Shown: positions 62,735 through 64,000 of the stretch, piece after piece | Layout: every line of letters starts with the position of its first letter | How positions within the stretch are numbered: position 1 is the first letter of the stretch | DNA from: Pedobacter arcticus A12 | GTDB taxonomy: Bacteria; Bacteroidota; Bacteroidia; Sphingobacteriales; Sphingobacteriaceae | Length of the DNA stretch: 64,000 nt | Assembly: GCF_000302595.1 (NCBI RefSeq) | Contig: NZ_JH947125.1 | Span: 766,299-830,298 of the forward strand | Reading direction: 5' to 3' | Made by a program: the position numbers and the translations under genes | Notes under the pieces: generated by a model | What the model was told of the DNA's origin: nothing | The model's input: only the letters and a program-made list of their open reading frames with translations | The model's database searches: none

Positions 62735-63601
62735 ATGAAAATTAATCTAGTTTTAGGAGTTGATATAAGTGCTTCGCACATTAAAGTTGCTTTGGTAGAT
62801 TTAGAGACCAAAAAGATCATGGACGATTCTTATGTTAGACAACCGATAAATTCATGGGGTAACGCCGATGAAATTATTAATTCGTGGACATCTATAATTT
62901 TAAGTGCATTTGATAAACAAAAAATTGCTGAAAAGTATATCCGTATTGCAATGCCAGGTCCCTTTGACTATGCAAACGGTGTATCTTTAATGCTAGGCCA
63001 AAAAAAATACGATTCGCTTTACGGGTTGAGTGTAAAACAGTTATTGGCTAAAAAATTAAATATCCCATCAGAAAATATTCGATTTTTAAATGATTCCACT
63101 TGTTTTCTTAATGGGGAATTGTCATATTCTGATGGTTTTAGAAATCAAACCGTAATTGCGCTCAATATAGGCACTGGTTTAGCAAGTGCGGTATATAAAA
63201 ATGGTATCTCGGTAGACGCCCAATTATGGAATTCATCTTTTCTTGACTATACTGCCGAAGATTACATTTCTTCTGGTTGGTTTTTGAAAGAGTACGTGAA
63301 ATTAACGGGTATTAATATCATCAATATTAAAGGTTTGCGTAGGATTTATTCCAAATCCCCAGTGGCAAGAGAGCTTTTTAAAGCTTTTTCAGTTAATCTT
63401 GCTAATTTTATTTATGAATTTGTTTTAAGGGAAGAGCCCGATTATATCATTTTAGGAGGCGAGGTGCTTGATGCCTATCCATGTTTTAAAACGGATTTGG
63501 GGAAGAATTTAATCAAAAAAAATATAAATGTACCTTTAATTCTCTCTAAAGCAGATCCGTACTCAAGCGTATTAGGTGCGGCGCTCAGCGGTGGTAATTA
63601 G
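62735..63601 (+). CDS. ROK-type sugar kinase-like ATPase
   Basis: The 288-residue protein has an ASKHA fold: phosphate-1 loop VLGVDISASHIKVALVD, the sugar/active-site region FLNDSTCFLNGE (with the catalytic aspartate), phosphate-2 IALNIGTGLASAVY and the adenosine region IILGGEV. The zinc-binding CxCGxxGC motif of classical ROK proteins is absent. It may phosphorylate the hexose released by the neighbouring GH38-like enzyme, but a non-kinase role is possible. Its start lies eight bases after the GH38 stop, so they are co-transcribed. Confidence 0.8.
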   Translation: MKINLVLGVDISASHIKVALVDLETKKIMDDSYVRQPINSWGNADEIINSWTSIILSAFDKQKIAEKYIRIAMPGPFDYANGVSLMLGQKKYDSLYGLSVKQLLAKKLNIPSENIRFLNDSTCFLNGELSYSDGFRNQTVIALNIGTGLASAVYKNGISVDAQLWNSSFLDYTAEDYISSGWFLKEYVKLTGINIINIKGLRRIYSKSPVARELFKAFSVNLANFIYEFVLREEPDYIILGGEVLDAYPCFKTDLGKNLIKKNINVPLILSKADPYSSVLGAALSGGN

Positions 63602-63826
63602 CGAGTAGCGCAGTAATTTCCGTTGATAAATCCACAATATTGAAATATAGCTAAAAGGAAGGTCGAATTTTATTTAGTTGAGTTATTGTTTAACAGATCA
63701 AAATTATGCCTCTAAAGCTGTTTAAGCCTTTTGCTAAATCGTTTTTTTTGTATAATTTAGCACTATCCAATTATAATGTCAGAGATACGTCTTTAAAGCT
63801 ATACGTCTGAAAAACTAAATGACAAT

Positions 63827-64000
63827 ATGAAACAAAGAATTGCTTCAATTATAATCATGTTAGCCCTTTCATCAGCCATGAATGCTCAAGAGGTTAAACC
63901 TTTTAATGATGGAGACAAAATTGCTTTTGTTGGCAATAGCATAACGGAAGCAGGATTTTATGAAGCTAATATTTGGCTTTACTACATGACTCGTTTTCCC
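63827..64000 (+). CDS. SGNH/GDSL hydrolase, partial at the window edge
   Basis: The first 58 codons are visible. A signal peptide (MKQRIASIIIMLALSSAMNAQ, in outline) precedes KIAFVGNSITEAGFYEANIW, which contains block I of SGNH hydrolases with the catalytic serine in GNSIT. It continues the carbohydrate cluster beyond the window. Length and further domains cannot be seen. Confidence 0.75.
   Translation, partial: MKQRIASIIIMLALSSAMNAQEVKPFNDGDKIAFVGNSITEAGFYEANIWLYYMTRFP

Overview
The window is AT-rich chromosomal DNA of a Bacteroidota bacterium, most likely of the Sphingobacteriaceae (Pedobacter-like). This is inferred from three things: TonB receptors, SusC/SusD with ECF sigma and FecR, and SGNH/GH enzymes; Bacteroidota promoter boxes of the form TAnnTTTG close to start codons; and intergenic repeats whose spurious translation reads CHAERSRSI. 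I found no tRNA, rRNA, CRISPR array or intact transposase.

Layout. 0-12 kb is housekeeping: an RNase H-like YkuK protein, gpsA, a ferritin, a small [2Fe-2S] protein, sucC, a LolD-type ATPase coupled to two little-known genes, an S41 protease and a phosphohexomutase. Two repeat-rich spacers interrupt it: a field of short palindromic repeats (3.4-4.2 kb) and a tandem array of a 185-200 bp unit (9.24-9.79 kb) beside a frameshifted acetyltransferase. 12-15.3 kb has a small lipoprotein, a two-component pair and a small membrane protein. 15.4-19.5 kb is a vitamin B12 uptake operon: cobalamin riboswitch, btuB, a BtuG-like surface propeller and a DUF6580 membrane protein. 19.5-24.2 kb has two M16 peptidase subunits and guaB. 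24.2-28.9 kb looks like a sulfur-compound locus: an Rrf2 regulator divergent from a TonB receptor and a TauE/SafE permease.

32.4-38.5 kb is the most interesting region. A second Rrf2 regulator sits behind a 9-bp perfect inverted repeat that brackets its own promoter. It heads an apparently single operon: small membrane protein, cbb3-type heme-copper oxidase subunit I with an N-terminal extension, a fused two-heme CcoO/CcoP-like subunit, two small accessory membrane proteins and two truncated hemoglobins. A hemerythrin and a [2Fe-2S] ferredoxin follow. I read this as a nitric-oxide or low-oxygen response system. The active-site residues, including the cbb3 tyrosine, argue for an oxygen reductase rather than a classical NO reductase.

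38.6-47.4 kb is mixed: gyrB, a VCBS/FG-GAP lipoprotein, a DUF58 protein, a sialate O-acetylesterase, ung and an EamA permease. 47.9-55.6 kb is a minus-strand nutrient-uptake operon (ECF sigma, FecR, SusC with STN domain, SusD, small lipoprotein) with no glycosidase attached. 56.2-58.3 kb is a small island: a possible recombination-site remnant, a three-gene HipBST-like toxin-antitoxin system with three operators spaced exactly 40 bp apart, and a decayed dehydrogenase gene. 58.5-64 kb is the start of a carbohydrate-degradation cluster: SGNH hydrolase, GH38-like mannosidase, ROK-type kinase and a second SGNH hydrolase cut by the window edge.
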